Shown here: positions 1 through 6,931 of the stretch, piece after piece
How the letters are laid out: each line of letters opens with the position of its first letter
Position numbering within the stretch: position 1 is the stretch's first letter
Source of the DNA: Clostridia bacterium
GTDB taxonomy: Bacteria > Bacillota_A > Clostridia > Christensenellales > Borkfalkiaceae
Direction of reading: 5' to 3'
Assembly: GCA_003979335.1 (NCBI GenBank)
Contig: RYWC01000007.1
Coordinates: 1 to 16,212, forward strand
DNA length: 16,212 nucleotides
Translations under genes and position numbers: made by a program
The notes under the pieces: generated by a model
The model's input: the letters and a program-made list of their open reading frames with translations, nothing else
Database searches by the model: none
What the model was told of the DNA's origin: nothing

Positions 1-1846
1 TCACAGTATCAGACAAATGAAAAAACGTAAAATGTCGTAAATTAAGAGGTGAAAAAACAAAATGAAATAACTTGTAGGAATAATAGGAAAGATAGTGCTA
101 TTTGTCGAAACGAAGGCGTAAGTTATTGTATGGACAAGCCCAAACTTAACTTTCGTTTTCACAACCCGAATAGCGAAGAGAACTTTGTACGTTTGCTCAT
201 ATCGGTATGTATGGAAACGTGCAAAGTGAAAGCGGACGAGGCAATCTCGGCAGATTTATTAAATAAAAAGGAAGAAACGGCGGCAACAGACGCCGATAAG
301 AAGGAGTAACGAAAGATGAGAATAGCGGCATATTGCAGGGTATCAACGGACAAAGCGGACCAGCTCAACAGTCTGGAAGCGCAGAAAAAATTCTTTACGG
401 AATATGTAAAGCGCACGGGGAACACACTCGTGCGCTTATATGCCGATGAGGGAATTTCGGGAACGAAGGTTAAAAAGCGTAAACAGTTCTTGCAGATGAT
501 GGCTGATGCGGAGACGGGGCTTTTCGAGCACGTCGTGGTAAAGGACATTTCCCGTTTTGCCCGCAATACCGTCGATTTATTGCAGAACATCAGAACGCTG
601 AAGCAGTTGGGTATCGAAACCGAATTTTTAACCGCCAATATGACGAGTATGGGCAACAGCGAATTCGTCCTGACAATCTTCGGTGCGCTTGCACAGGAAG
701 AGAGTGCGAACACCTCAAAGCGTATTAAGTTCGGTAAAAAGATAAATGCCGAAAAGGGCAGGATTCCAAATTTCGTTTACGGTTATGACAAAACTCCGGG
801 CGATGTTTTCAACCTGAATATCAACGAAAAAGAAGCGAAGGTCGTCCGCCGCATATTCCGTATGTATACGGAAGAAAGCTACGGTGCCAATAAGATAGGG
901 CAGATTCTGAACGGTGAAAATATCAAGACGAAGTTCGGAAACAACTGGACGCAGGAGGCAGTCTGCCGTATTCTCACGAACGAAATTTATATGGGCAAGG
1001 TTATCAACGGCAAAGTGGAAGTTGCGGACTTTCTTACCGGTATTCGCAGAAATAAAAGCGAGGAAGAATGGTGCATTGTAGATAAGCCTGATCTTGCTCT
1101 TATATCCAAAGAACTGTTTGAACGTACGCAGGAGATAATGGCAGGCAGAAGCGAAAAATACAAGACGTTCAACAAGCGGACAAGCAACAGACACTTGTTT
1201 TCAACGCTCATTGTCTGTAAAGATTGCGGTTGGTCATTCAGACAAATCACGAGGACTTACCAGAACACTTACGTCCGTTGGGTTTGCTCGGGCAGAAACG
1301 GGCGGGGAGCCAAGACTTGCTGCAATGCGACAAGCATCGGGGAAGACGTTTTAATTGACAGGCTGAACGAGTACTTCCGCAACTACATAAAAAACAAAGA
1401 TAAAATAATCGAGCACGTAGTTGATGAATTCCATAAGGTCTATAAGGAAGAGGACGTCAACTTACAACAGGAAAAAGAGTTGACAGCCGAATACGAGAAG
1501 CTAAAAGCGTTCCGTGTAAAATATATGGATATGTTTGCAGCCGAGATGATAAGCAGGGAAGAATTCAACCAACATGTCGGTGACAGTAAACAGAGAATGG
1601 AGAAGATTGAGAGTGAATTAAAACTCGTCAAACACAGGATTTCCAAAATCGGAGAGCTGAAAAGCATTTTAGAAAAGACCTTTAAGACGATAGAAGACAT
1701 TATAGAAACGGGCGAAATGACAAACGGTCAGCTTCGGAAAATCATAGAGAAAATCGAGGTTGACCACGAAGGGAATGTAGATATTTATATGAAATTAACC
1801 GAGAGGCTAAACCTTGCCCGTACCGTTCCAATAAGGGGGTGTCTGA
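1..1846 (+). mobile_element. Right-hand end of a serine-recombinase element integrated in spoIIID
   Basis: This stretch holds a small ORF and a large serine recombinase and ends exactly where the reading frame of a truncated spoIIID resumes. Large serine recombinases typically lie beside one end of the prophage or conjugative element they move, so this is read as one terminus of a larger element. The other end lies to the left, outside the window. The boundary is placed at about 1846/1847 because the CAT codon at 1847 is the first that fits the conserved SpoIIID sequence. The in-frame triplet before it is TGA, which does not fit. The size and cargo of the element cannot be judged here. Bases 1-129 hold no convincing gene. 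Confidence 0.75.
130..309 (+). CDS. Small conserved-looking ORF preceding the recombinase (59 aa)
   Basis: The ORF starts at ATG 130 and encodes a 59-residue charged protein beginning MDKPKLNFRFHNPN. It has a predicted helical middle (residues about 15-40) and a Lys/Glu/Ala-rich tail, with no membrane segment or zinc motif. The frame is open back to a GTG at 49, but the extra 27 residues look non-coding and that GTG directly abuts AAGAGG with no spacing, so ATG 130 is preferred. The ribosome binding site for ATG 130 is weak (GAAGG, about 13 bases away). From memory, short proteins with a similar N-terminus often precede serine recombinases in clostridial elements, but I do not know a function. 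Only 6 bases separate it from the recombinase, and its end supplies that gene's Shine-Dalgarno sequence, so the two are almost certainly co-transcribed. An accessory role in recombination is possible but unproven. Confidence 0.6.
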   Translation: MDKPKLNFRFHNPNSEENFVRLLISVCMETCKVKADEAISADLLNKKEETAATDADKKE

Positions 1847-1851
1847 CATAA
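316..1851 (+). CDS. Large serine recombinase (site-specific integrase/excisionase)
   Basis: A 511-residue large serine recombinase, which cuts and rejoins attP and attB through a phosphoserine intermediate. The N-terminal resolvase domain (residues about 2-145) starts AAYCRVSTD, with the nucleophile Ser10 next to Arg8. It also carries the conserved DISRFARN stretch (Arg80, Arg83). A recombinase domain follows (about 150-290), then a zinc ribbon with Cys301, Cys304, Cys324 and Cys335/336. A long Lys/Glu-rich coiled coil (about 375-470) matches the insertion that controls integration versus excision in this family. The length equals that of SpoIVCA-type enzymes, so the protein looks intact. The start is ATG 316, behind AAGGAG at 301-306 with a 9-base gap. 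Its stop codon (1849-1851) lies within the adjoining spoIIID sequence, so the C-terminus should differ in the excised circle. Confidence 0.95.
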   Translation: MRIAAYCRVSTDKADQLNSLEAQKKFFTEYVKRTGNTLVRLYADEGISGTKVKKRKQFLQMMADAETGLFEHVVVKDISRFARNTVDLLQNIRTLKQLGIETEFLTANMTSMGNSEFVLTIFGALAQEESANTSKRIKFGKKINAEKGRIPNFVYGYDKTPGDVFNLNINEKEAKVVRRIFRMYTEESYGANKIGQILNGENIKTKFGNNWTQEAVCRILTNEIYMGKVINGKVEVADFLTGIRRNKSEEEWCIVDKPDLALISKELFERTQEIMAGRSEKYKTFNKRTSNRHLFSTLIVCKDCGWSFRQITRTYQNTYVRWVCSGRNGRGAKTCCNATSIGEDVLIDRLNEYFRNYIKNKDKIIEHVVDEFHKVYKEEDVNLQQEKELTAEYEKLKAFRVKYMDMFAAEMISREEFNQHVGDSKQRMEKIESELKLVKHRISKIGELKSILEKTFKTIEDIIETGEMTNGQLRKIIEKIEVDHEGNVDIYMKLTERLNLARTVPIRGCLT

Positions 1852-1868
1852 AGACGTGACCGAACGGT
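1822..1868. other. Putative attR junction between the element and spoIIID
   Basis: The boundary between recombinase coding sequence and the spoIIID remnant falls at about 1846/1847. It is flanked by a 7-base inverted repeat, ACCGTTC at 1822-1828 and GAACGGT at 1862-1868, centred at 1845. Att sites of large serine recombinases are imperfect inverted repeats of roughly 40-50 bp around a 2-bp crossover, so size and position fit. The repeat is short enough to be chance. The junction itself rests on the SpoIIID frame and is firmer than the symmetry. Confidence 0.55.
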
Positions 1869-2008
1869 TAAAGTACGTCGATTGCGAACTTTACGAAAAA
1901 GTGCGCGAAGTTTTGGATAAAAATCTTTCAGAGCGTCATATAAGAGGCGGCTTAGCTACTAAAAAGAAATATTTAAACGAAAGTTCAGACTGTCACGGTT
2001 TGTCGTAA
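1847..2008 (+). pseudogene. spoIIID: 3' part of spoIIID, interrupted by the element
   Basis: The frame reads 53 codons to TAA at 2006-2008, beginning HKDVTERL and containing SERHIRGGLATKKKYL. This matches the C-terminal half of SpoIIID, whose family sequence reads STVHKD(L/V)TERL and then RHIRGGEATKLKY. SpoIIID is the small mother-cell DNA-binding regulator that acts with sigma E and helps switch on sigK. It is normally about 80-95 residues, so roughly the first 35-40 codons are missing. The break lies in the recognition helix of the helix-turn-helix. The C-terminal basic region needed for DNA contact is intact and shows no decay, with no frameshift or internal stop. That suits a gene that is either recently interrupted or rebuilt by excision. 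GTG 1856 could in principle start a fragment but has no good ribosome binding site. The N-terminal half is not in the window. Confidence 0.85.
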
Positions 2009-2024
2009 GGCGTATTTGTAAAAC

Positions 2025-2069
2025 AATGTAAAAAAATACATTTTCATAAGAATTTAACAAAAAATGTAT
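2025..2069. promoter_or_regulatory. AT-rich inverted repeats upstream of the activase promoter
   Basis: AATGTA at 2025-2030 and TACATT at 2037-2042 form a palindrome with a 6-base A-tract spacer. ATACATTTT at 2036-2044 is also complementary to AAAATGTAT at 2061-2069 (9 bp, 16-base gap). Both lie just upstream of the promoter at 2080-2109. They could be a repressor or activator site, or a weak end of the spoIIID transcription unit. No regulator can be named. AT-rich palindromes arise easily by chance. Confidence 0.3.
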
Positions 2070-2079
2070 GTTCATAAAA

Positions 2080-2109
2080 TTGAAATATTGTATAAATTTG
2101 TGTTATAAT
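2080..2109 (+). promoter_or_regulatory. Sigma-A-type promoter for the activase operon
   Basis: TTGAAA at 2080-2085 and TATAAT at 2104-2109 are separated by 18 bases. Transcription would start near 2116, giving a leader of about 25 bases before the TTG start at 2142. Confidence 0.7.
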
Positions 2110-2141
2110 TTGCTTGAAAACATAACTTTCGGAAAAAGATT

Positions 2142-5072
2142 TTGAAACTTCTCGGTATAGACGTCGGTTCAACTACCGTAAAGGCTGCTGTTATCGACGA
2201 GAATAATAATTTAATATATTCGTCATACGTCCGTCATTTCTCAAAAGTGAAAGAGACAGTTCTGTCCGAACTCAACGTTGTTAAAGCGAAGTTCGGCGGC
2301 GACTATCGCGTTTCGGTTACGGGAAGCGCCGGACTTGGACTTTCGCAACGCAGCGGCATAAATTTCGTTCAGGAAGTGCAGGCTGCGTTTGTCGCTATAC
2401 GCAAACTTTATCCCGATACGGACGCGGCTGTCGAATTGGGCGGCGAGGACGCAAAAATTATTTTCGTAACGGGCGGCACGGAACAGCGTATGAACGGCAG
2501 CTGCGCCGGCGGCACGGGCGCGTTTATAGACCAGATGTCTACGCTTTTGAACGTAACGGTTGGTCAGTTGGACGAACTTGCTTTAGAAGCGGTTAAAACT
2601 TATCCTATTGCGTCGCGCTGCGGCGTTTTTACAAAGTCCGATATTCAGCCTCTTTTAAATCAGGGCGCAAGCAAAGCGGATATTGCAGCTTCTATTTTTC
2701 AGGCAGTTGTCGACCAGACCGTTTTAGGTCTTGCACAGGGGCGTAAAATCAGTGGTAAAGTGCTGTTTTTAGGCGGTCCCCTTTACTTTTTGAAAGGGCT
2801 GAGAAAAGCGTTTGTAACCACTTTGAAGCTTGACGAAACCAACGCCGTTTTCCCTGAAAACGCCCCTTGTTTTATGGCTATAGGCGCCGCGTTTTCATCC
2901 GTCGGCGAACATGCCGAGAATATAGATTACATAATCGAAAAAATTGAAAAGGTCAAAGAGAGTACCGCCCTCGAATCGGGCAGGCGGCTTTTTAACAGTA
3001 AGGAAGAATATGCCGAATTTGTAAAGCGTCACCGTTCGACCGACCTTAAATTTGCTGATATTGCGACATATAGCGGTGACTGTTATTTGGGAATAGACAG
3101 CGGTTCTACGACGACAAAGCTAATGCTTATTACGCCGGAATGTAAAATTCTGTGGTCGCATTATCAGTCAAATAACGGCCAGCCTCTCGATATAGTTATA
3201 AGCAAGCTTAAAGAGCTTTACGAACAGGGCGGCGGCAGACTGCGTATAAAAGGTTGCGCAGTGACGGGTTACGGCGAAGACTTGATTAAAAATTCCATAA
3301 AAGCCGATTTCGGCATAGTTGAAACCGTCGCGCATTTCAAAGCCGCGCTTCATTTTAATCCGCAAGTTGATTTTATAATAGACATCGGCGGTCAGGATAT
3401 AAAATGCTTTAAAATAAAAAACGGTACGATAGACTCGATTATGCTCAACGAGGCGTGCTCTTCGGGGTGCGGTTCGTTTATTCAGACCTTTGCCCGTGCA
3501 ATGGGGATGGAGATTAATAAATTCTGTGAAAAGGGTCTGTACGCCAAAAATCCGGTAGAGCTCGGTTCTCGCTGTACAGTGTTTATGAACAGCGCGGTAA
3601 AACAGGCGCAGAAAGAGGGCGCAAGCATTGAAGACATTTCGGCAGGTCTGTCATCTTCAATAGTAAAAAATGCCATTTATAAAGTTATCAGGGCTGCTTC
3701 TGCGGACGAACTCGGTCAGAATATAGTTGTGCAGGGCGGTACGTTTTTGAACGACGCCGTGCTCCGTTCTTTCGAGCTTGAAACAGGCAAGCAGGTAATC
3801 CGCCCCGGTATCGCCGGTCTTATGGGCGCGTTCGGCGCGGCGCTGTACGCAATGGAAAATTCGCAGGGCGAAAGCACCGTTGCCAACGCAGAGGAACTTG
3901 AAAAATTTTCGTATACAAGACAGTCGGCGAATTGCAGAGGATGCACTGCTAACTGTAATCTTACAGTAATCCGCTTTAACGACGGCAGGCGGTTTATTTC
4001 CGGTAATAAGTGCGAAAGGGGCGCAGGGCTTAAACCTATGTATGTCGACCTTGATATGTACGCTTATAAACAGATAAGGCTTATTGACTGTGTGCACGGT
4101 GTAAACGGGCAAAACGGTATAAAGGGTAAAGTGGGTTTGCCGTTGCAGTTAGGGATGTATGAACAGCTTCCTATCTGGGCAGGTTTTTTCGAAACGCTCG
4201 GGTTTGAGGTCGTTCTCTCTGAAAAATCGTCAAGGGAACTGTATTTCAAAGGTCAGCATACGGTTGCAAGCGATACCGCTTGTTATCCTGCAAAGCTCAC
4301 GCACGGGCATATCGAAAGTCTTTTGGAAGAGGGCGTGGATTTTATATTTATGCCCTGTGAAAGTTACAATTTAGACGAACACTGTTCTTCAAACCATTAT
4401 AACTGCCCTGTTGTCGCATATTATCCCGAACTTCTGAAAGCGAACAACGAAAGGCTGAATGACGAAAATTTCCTTATGCCGTATATAGATTTGAATATGC
4501 GCAAAAACACCGTGTTAAAGCTTCAGAATATGCTTTCTAAATACGGTTTCAGGAAAAAAGAGATTGAGTCTGCGCTGGACGAAGGGTTTACCCGTCTTGA
4601 AAAATACAGAGAGGATATAAAATCCAAGGCAGACGAAATTCTTTGGAAAGCCGAAATGCAGGGAAGGCAATCAGTTGTGCTTGCAGGCAGACCCTATCAT
4701 CTTGACGAAGAAATAAATCACAGCATAAACAAGCTTTTAACTTCATTGGGCGTTGCAGTTCTTTCGGAAGACAGTATCTGCGAAAAAGGCGACAAAGTGA
4801 AAGTAAACGTATTAAACCAATGGACGTACCACGCCCGTTTATACCGTGCGGCTGATTTTGTTTCCAAACGTAAAAACGTAAACCTTGTCCATCTTGTATC
4901 TTTTGGCTGCGGACTTGACGCGATAACTTCCGACGAGGTTCGAGCCATTCTCGAAAAAAACGGCAAACTTTACACGCAGATAAAAATAGACGAAATAAAC
5001 AATTTGGGCGTAGTTAAGATACGTCTTAGAAGTATGCTTGCAGCGATAGAAGAGGCGGCAAAAAAGAGATGA
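2142..5072 (+). CDS. Double acyl-CoA dehydratase activase fused to a DUF2229-like domain
   Basis: A 976-residue protein of the BadF/BadG/HgdC ATPase superfamily. Such activases use ATP and a 4Fe-4S cluster to inject low-potential electrons into 2-hydroxyacyl-CoA dehydratases, benzoyl-CoA reductases or related enzymes. Domain 1 (about 1-255) shows GIDVGSTTVK, ELGGEDAK, Cys121 in the GSCAGGTG motif, and Cys160 in SRC. Domain 2 (about 314-570) repeats the fold with GIDSGSTTTK, DIGGQDIK, Cys439/Cys443 and Cys478. Cys121/Cys160 and their counterparts correspond to the cluster ligands of HgdC dimers. A Cys-rich link follows (Cys598, Cys601, Cys605, Cys624), then a COG3580/DUF2229-like region (about 660-976). 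The start is TTG 2142 behind a weak GGAAAAAG, with no ATG candidate nearby. The stop overlaps the next start (ATGA, 5069-5072). The substrate is unknown, and no dehydratase alpha/beta genes are in view. Confidence 0.9.
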   Translation: MKLLGIDVGSTTVKAAVIDENNNLIYSSYVRHFSKVKETVLSELNVVKAKFGGDYRVSVTGSAGLGLSQRSGINFVQEVQAAFVAIRKLYPDTDAAVELGGEDAKIIFVTGGTEQRMNGSCAGGTGAFIDQMSTLLNVTVGQLDELALEAVKTYPIASRCGVFTKSDIQPLLNQGASKADIAASIFQAVVDQTVLGLAQGRKISGKVLFLGGPLYFLKGLRKAFVTTLKLDETNAVFPENAPCFMAIGAAFSSVGEHAENIDYIIEKIEKVKESTALESGRRLFNSKEEYAEFVKRHRSTDLKFADIATYSGDCYLGIDSGSTTTKLMLITPECKILWSHYQSNNGQPLDIVISKLKELYEQGGGRLRIKGCAVTGYGEDLIKNSIKADFGIVETVAHFKAALHFNPQVDFIIDIGGQDIKCFKIKNGTIDSIMLNEACSSGCGSFIQTFARAMGMEINKFCEKGLYAKNPVELGSRCTVFMNSAVKQAQKEGASIEDISAGLSSSIVKNAIYKVIRAASADELGQNIVVQGGTFLNDAVLRSFELETGKQVIRPGIAGLMGAFGAALYAMENSQGESTVANAEELEKFSYTRQSANCRGCTANCNLTVIRFNDGRRFISGNKCERGAGLKPMYVDLDMYAYKQIRLIDCVHGVNGQNGIKGKVGLPLQLGMYEQLPIWAGFFETLGFEVVLSEKSSRELYFKGQHTVASDTACYPAKLTHGHIESLLEEGVDFIFMPCESYNLDEHCSSNHYNCPVVAYYPELLKANNERLNDENFLMPYIDLNMRKNTVLKLQNMLSKYGFRKKEIESALDEGFTRLEKYREDIKSKADEILWKAEMQGRQSVVLAGRPYHLDEEINHSINKLLTSLGVAVLSEDSICEKGDKVKVNVLNQWTYHARLYRAADFVSKRKNVNLVHLVSFGCGLDAITSDEVRAILEKNGKLYTQIKIDEINNLGVVKIRLRSMLAAIEEAAKKR

Positions 5073-6364
5073 AACAAGAACTTATAACGGACTATACAAC
5101 GCAATATCCCAAATGGGACAAGTCCATGAAAAAAACGCATAAAGTGCTTGTTCCCGATATGTTGCCCTGGCATTTTCTTATCCTCGAAAAGGTATTTAAG
5201 CTTGAAGGCTATAATTTAGAGATTCTGAAAAACGATACCCGTACAGCAGTTGACGAGGGGCTGAAACACGTCCATAACGACACATGCTATCCATGCCTTT
5301 GCGTTGTCGGACAGTTTATCGATGCTTTGAAAAGCGGTATGTACGATTTGGATAGAACCGCGCTTTTAATAACGCAGACGGGCGGAGGATGCAGAGCGTC
5401 GAACTATATGTCGCTTATACGCAAAGCAATAGTAAACGAGTTTCCCACGGTGCCCGTGGTGTCTGTAAATTTTTCAGGTTTAGAAAAGGAAAGTTCGTTT
5501 AAAATAGGTTTGGGGCTGTTTATAAAAATGGCTTTTTCCGTAATTTACGGCGATACTGTTATGTGGTGTTATAACCAATGCAAACCGTATGAGGCGGAAA
5601 GTTGCGCGTCGGATAGGGCGCGCGACGAAGCTGTTAATTACGTCATTAAAAAGTTTGAAAGAAAAAGCTTTTGGCAGTATAAGAAAATAAACAAAAAAAT
5701 CATTTCCATTTTCGCCGCAGTACCGAAAAGGCATGAAAAAAAGATTAAAGTAGGTATTGTGGGAGAAATTTACGTCAAATATTCTACTCTCGGCAACAAC
5801 GAATTGGAAAGATTTTTGTTAAACGAAGGCTGTGAACCCGTTGTGCCCGCGCTTTTGGATTTTTTGCTTTACTGCGTGGTAAACGTTATGAACGATGCGG
5901 AGTATTACGGAAAGGGCAAAAGTAAGGCGGGAATTTATAAATTTATTTATAAAATTGTTCACCGCATGCAGAAGAAGATAATAAAAATATTCGAGCAAGA
6001 GGGAAGTTTTGAACCTGTACACGATTTTGAAACGCTGCGCGCCTGCGCCGACGAAGTTATAAACCAGGGCGTAAAAATGGGCGAGGGTTGGCTTATACCT
6101 GCGGAAATGGCGGCGTTTGCGAAGAGCGGCGTACCCAATATCGTATGCGCGCAACCGTTCGGATGTCTGCCCAATCATATTGCAGGCAAAGGTGTTATAA
6201 GAACTGTAAAAAAATACTGCCCCGATGCAAACATTGTTGCTGTGGACTACGACCCTTCGGCAACAAAAGTAAATCAGGAAAACAGAATTAAACTTATGCT
6301 TGCAACAGCAAAAGACAATGTCTTGAAAAATCAAGATGCTACAGGTTGTTCCGACGCAGAATAA
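5069..6364 (+). CDS. COG3581-like partner of the activase (2-hydroxyacyl-CoA dehydratase-like)
   Basis: A 431-residue protein matching the part that forms the C-terminal third of the large fused activase/dehydratase-like proteins of other clostridia. Cysteines that could hold an iron-sulfur cluster are Cys73, Cys76 and Cys78 (HNDTCYPCLC) and Cys108 (GGGCRASNY). Near the C-terminus it shows AQPFGCLPNHIAGKG and then VAVDYDPSATKVNQENR, typical of this family. It starts at ATG 5069, overlapping the upstream stop in ATGA, so translation is coupled and the two products probably form one complex. There is no signal peptide or membrane segment, so it should be cytoplasmic. A likely role is to receive electrons from the activase domains for a difficult reduction or dehydration. 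A double-cubane-cluster-type reductase is an alternative. Family assignment is firm; function is not. Confidence 0.85.
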   Translation: MKQELITDYTTQYPKWDKSMKKTHKVLVPDMLPWHFLILEKVFKLEGYNLEILKNDTRTAVDEGLKHVHNDTCYPCLCVVGQFIDALKSGMYDLDRTALLITQTGGGCRASNYMSLIRKAIVNEFPTVPVVSVNFSGLEKESSFKIGLGLFIKMAFSVIYGDTVMWCYNQCKPYEAESCASDRARDEAVNYVIKKFERKSFWQYKKINKKIISIFAAVPKRHEKKIKVGIVGEIYVKYSTLGNNELERFLLNEGCEPVVPALLDFLLYCVVNVMNDAEYYGKGKSKAGIYKFIYKIVHRMQKKIIKIFEQEGSFEPVHDFETLRACADEVINQGVKMGEGWLIPAEMAAFAKSGVPNIVCAQPFGCLPNHIAGKGVIRTVKKYCPDANIVAVDYDPSATKVNQENRIKLMLATAKDNVLKNQDATGCSDAE

Positions 6365-6366
6365 AG

Positions 6367-6396
6367 AAAGACCGACTTTTTAAGCCGGTCTTTTAA
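6367..6396. terminator. Bidirectional intrinsic terminator between convergent operons
   Basis: AAAGACCG at 6367-6374 pairs with CGGTCTTT at 6386-6393. An inner CTT/AAG (6376-6378 / 6382-6384) leaves a 3-base loop. A T-rich run follows on the plus strand, and the minus strand reads out into TCTTTCTTTATT. It lies 3 bases after the COG3581-like gene and just past the nitroreductase stop, so it can serve both. Confidence 0.85.
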
Positions 6397-6397
6397 T

Positions 6398-6931
6398 TTA
6401 CTTAATAAGCTTATAGTTGAGTTCGAATTGTCTTCTCCGTTTTTCGCGGACGGGGGAGTCATCTTTTTTGTATCCAAGGGCGACTACAAGAGGAAAAGGC
6501 GTTCCGTCAGGCAGATTCAAAAACTTTGCAATAGCTTTTTCGTCTCTTAGACCAATAATACAGCTTTGCACCCCCAAGTCTTCCGCCGCAAGCGCAATGT
6601 ATGCGGAAATTATGCCTATGTCGTTGGGAATAAAACTTTCATTGGAAATTCGCCTCTCGCCGCGCACAATTGCGTGCGGCGCGCGCTGTTCTATTACGAT
6701 AAAAGCTTTCACTCCGTCAGCCCAGGCGTTCGCTCCGTCTTTCTGTACGAATTTTATAAATTCTTTTGCTTTTGTGCCGTTTACTGCGTAAAGATTCCAC
6801 GGCTGTGCGTTAATTGCCGAGGGAGCAAGCACGGCAAGCCTGCAAATCTTTTCAAGAGTTTCGTCTGAAATTTCTTTATGTGAAAATTCTCTTGTAGACT
6901 GCCTTTTTATAAACAATTCTTCTAAATTCAT
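6398..6931 (-). CDS. Nitroreductase family FMN-dependent oxidoreductase
   Basis: A 177-residue protein of the nitroreductase/FMN oxidoreductase fold. Such enzymes are usually FMN-binding homodimers that use NAD(P)H to reduce nitro groups, quinones or flavins. The phosphate-binding stretch RQSTREF is at residues 10-16. APSAINAQPWNLY (about 36-48) and IIGLRDEKAIAKFLNLPDG near residue 125-143 are the other FMN-contacting motifs. It is shorter than the 210-220 residues of NfsB-type enzymes, which fits the compact clostridial subgroup. It is the last gene of the phosphohexomutase-transketolase operon. Its ATG overlaps the transketolase stop (ATGA), and the nearest GGAG is about 17 bases upstream, so translation probably depends on coupling. 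The physiological substrate is unknown. Confidence 0.9.
   Translation of the reverse strand: MNLEELFIKRQSTREFSHKEISDETLEKICRLAVLAPSAINAQPWNLYAVNGTKAKEFIKFVQKDGANAWADGVKAFIVIEQRAPHAIVRGERRISNESFIPNDIGIISAYIALAAEDLGVQSCIIGLRDEKAIAKFLNLPDGTPFPLVVALGYKKDDSPVREKRRRQFELNYKLIK

Noticed and set aside
44..70. Good Shine-Dalgarno (AAGAGGTGA) followed by ATG AAA TAA, a two-codon ORF
   Set aside because: It could be a leader or the scar of a lost gene, but two codons give nothing to test from sequence alone.
49..129. GTG start at 49 for the small ORF
   Set aside because: The ribosome binding site directly abuts the GTG with no spacing, and the added residues look like translated non-coding sequence.
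130..139. ATGGACAAGC matches the SpoIIID binding consensus WWRRACARNY
   Set aside because: Tempting because the element sits in spoIIID, but a consensus this loose is expected about once by chance in 2 kb, and here it encodes the first residues of the small ORF.
159..713. 184-codon minus-strand ORF
   Set aside because: It is a shadow of the small ORF and recombinase, with no ribosome binding site and no recognisable domain.
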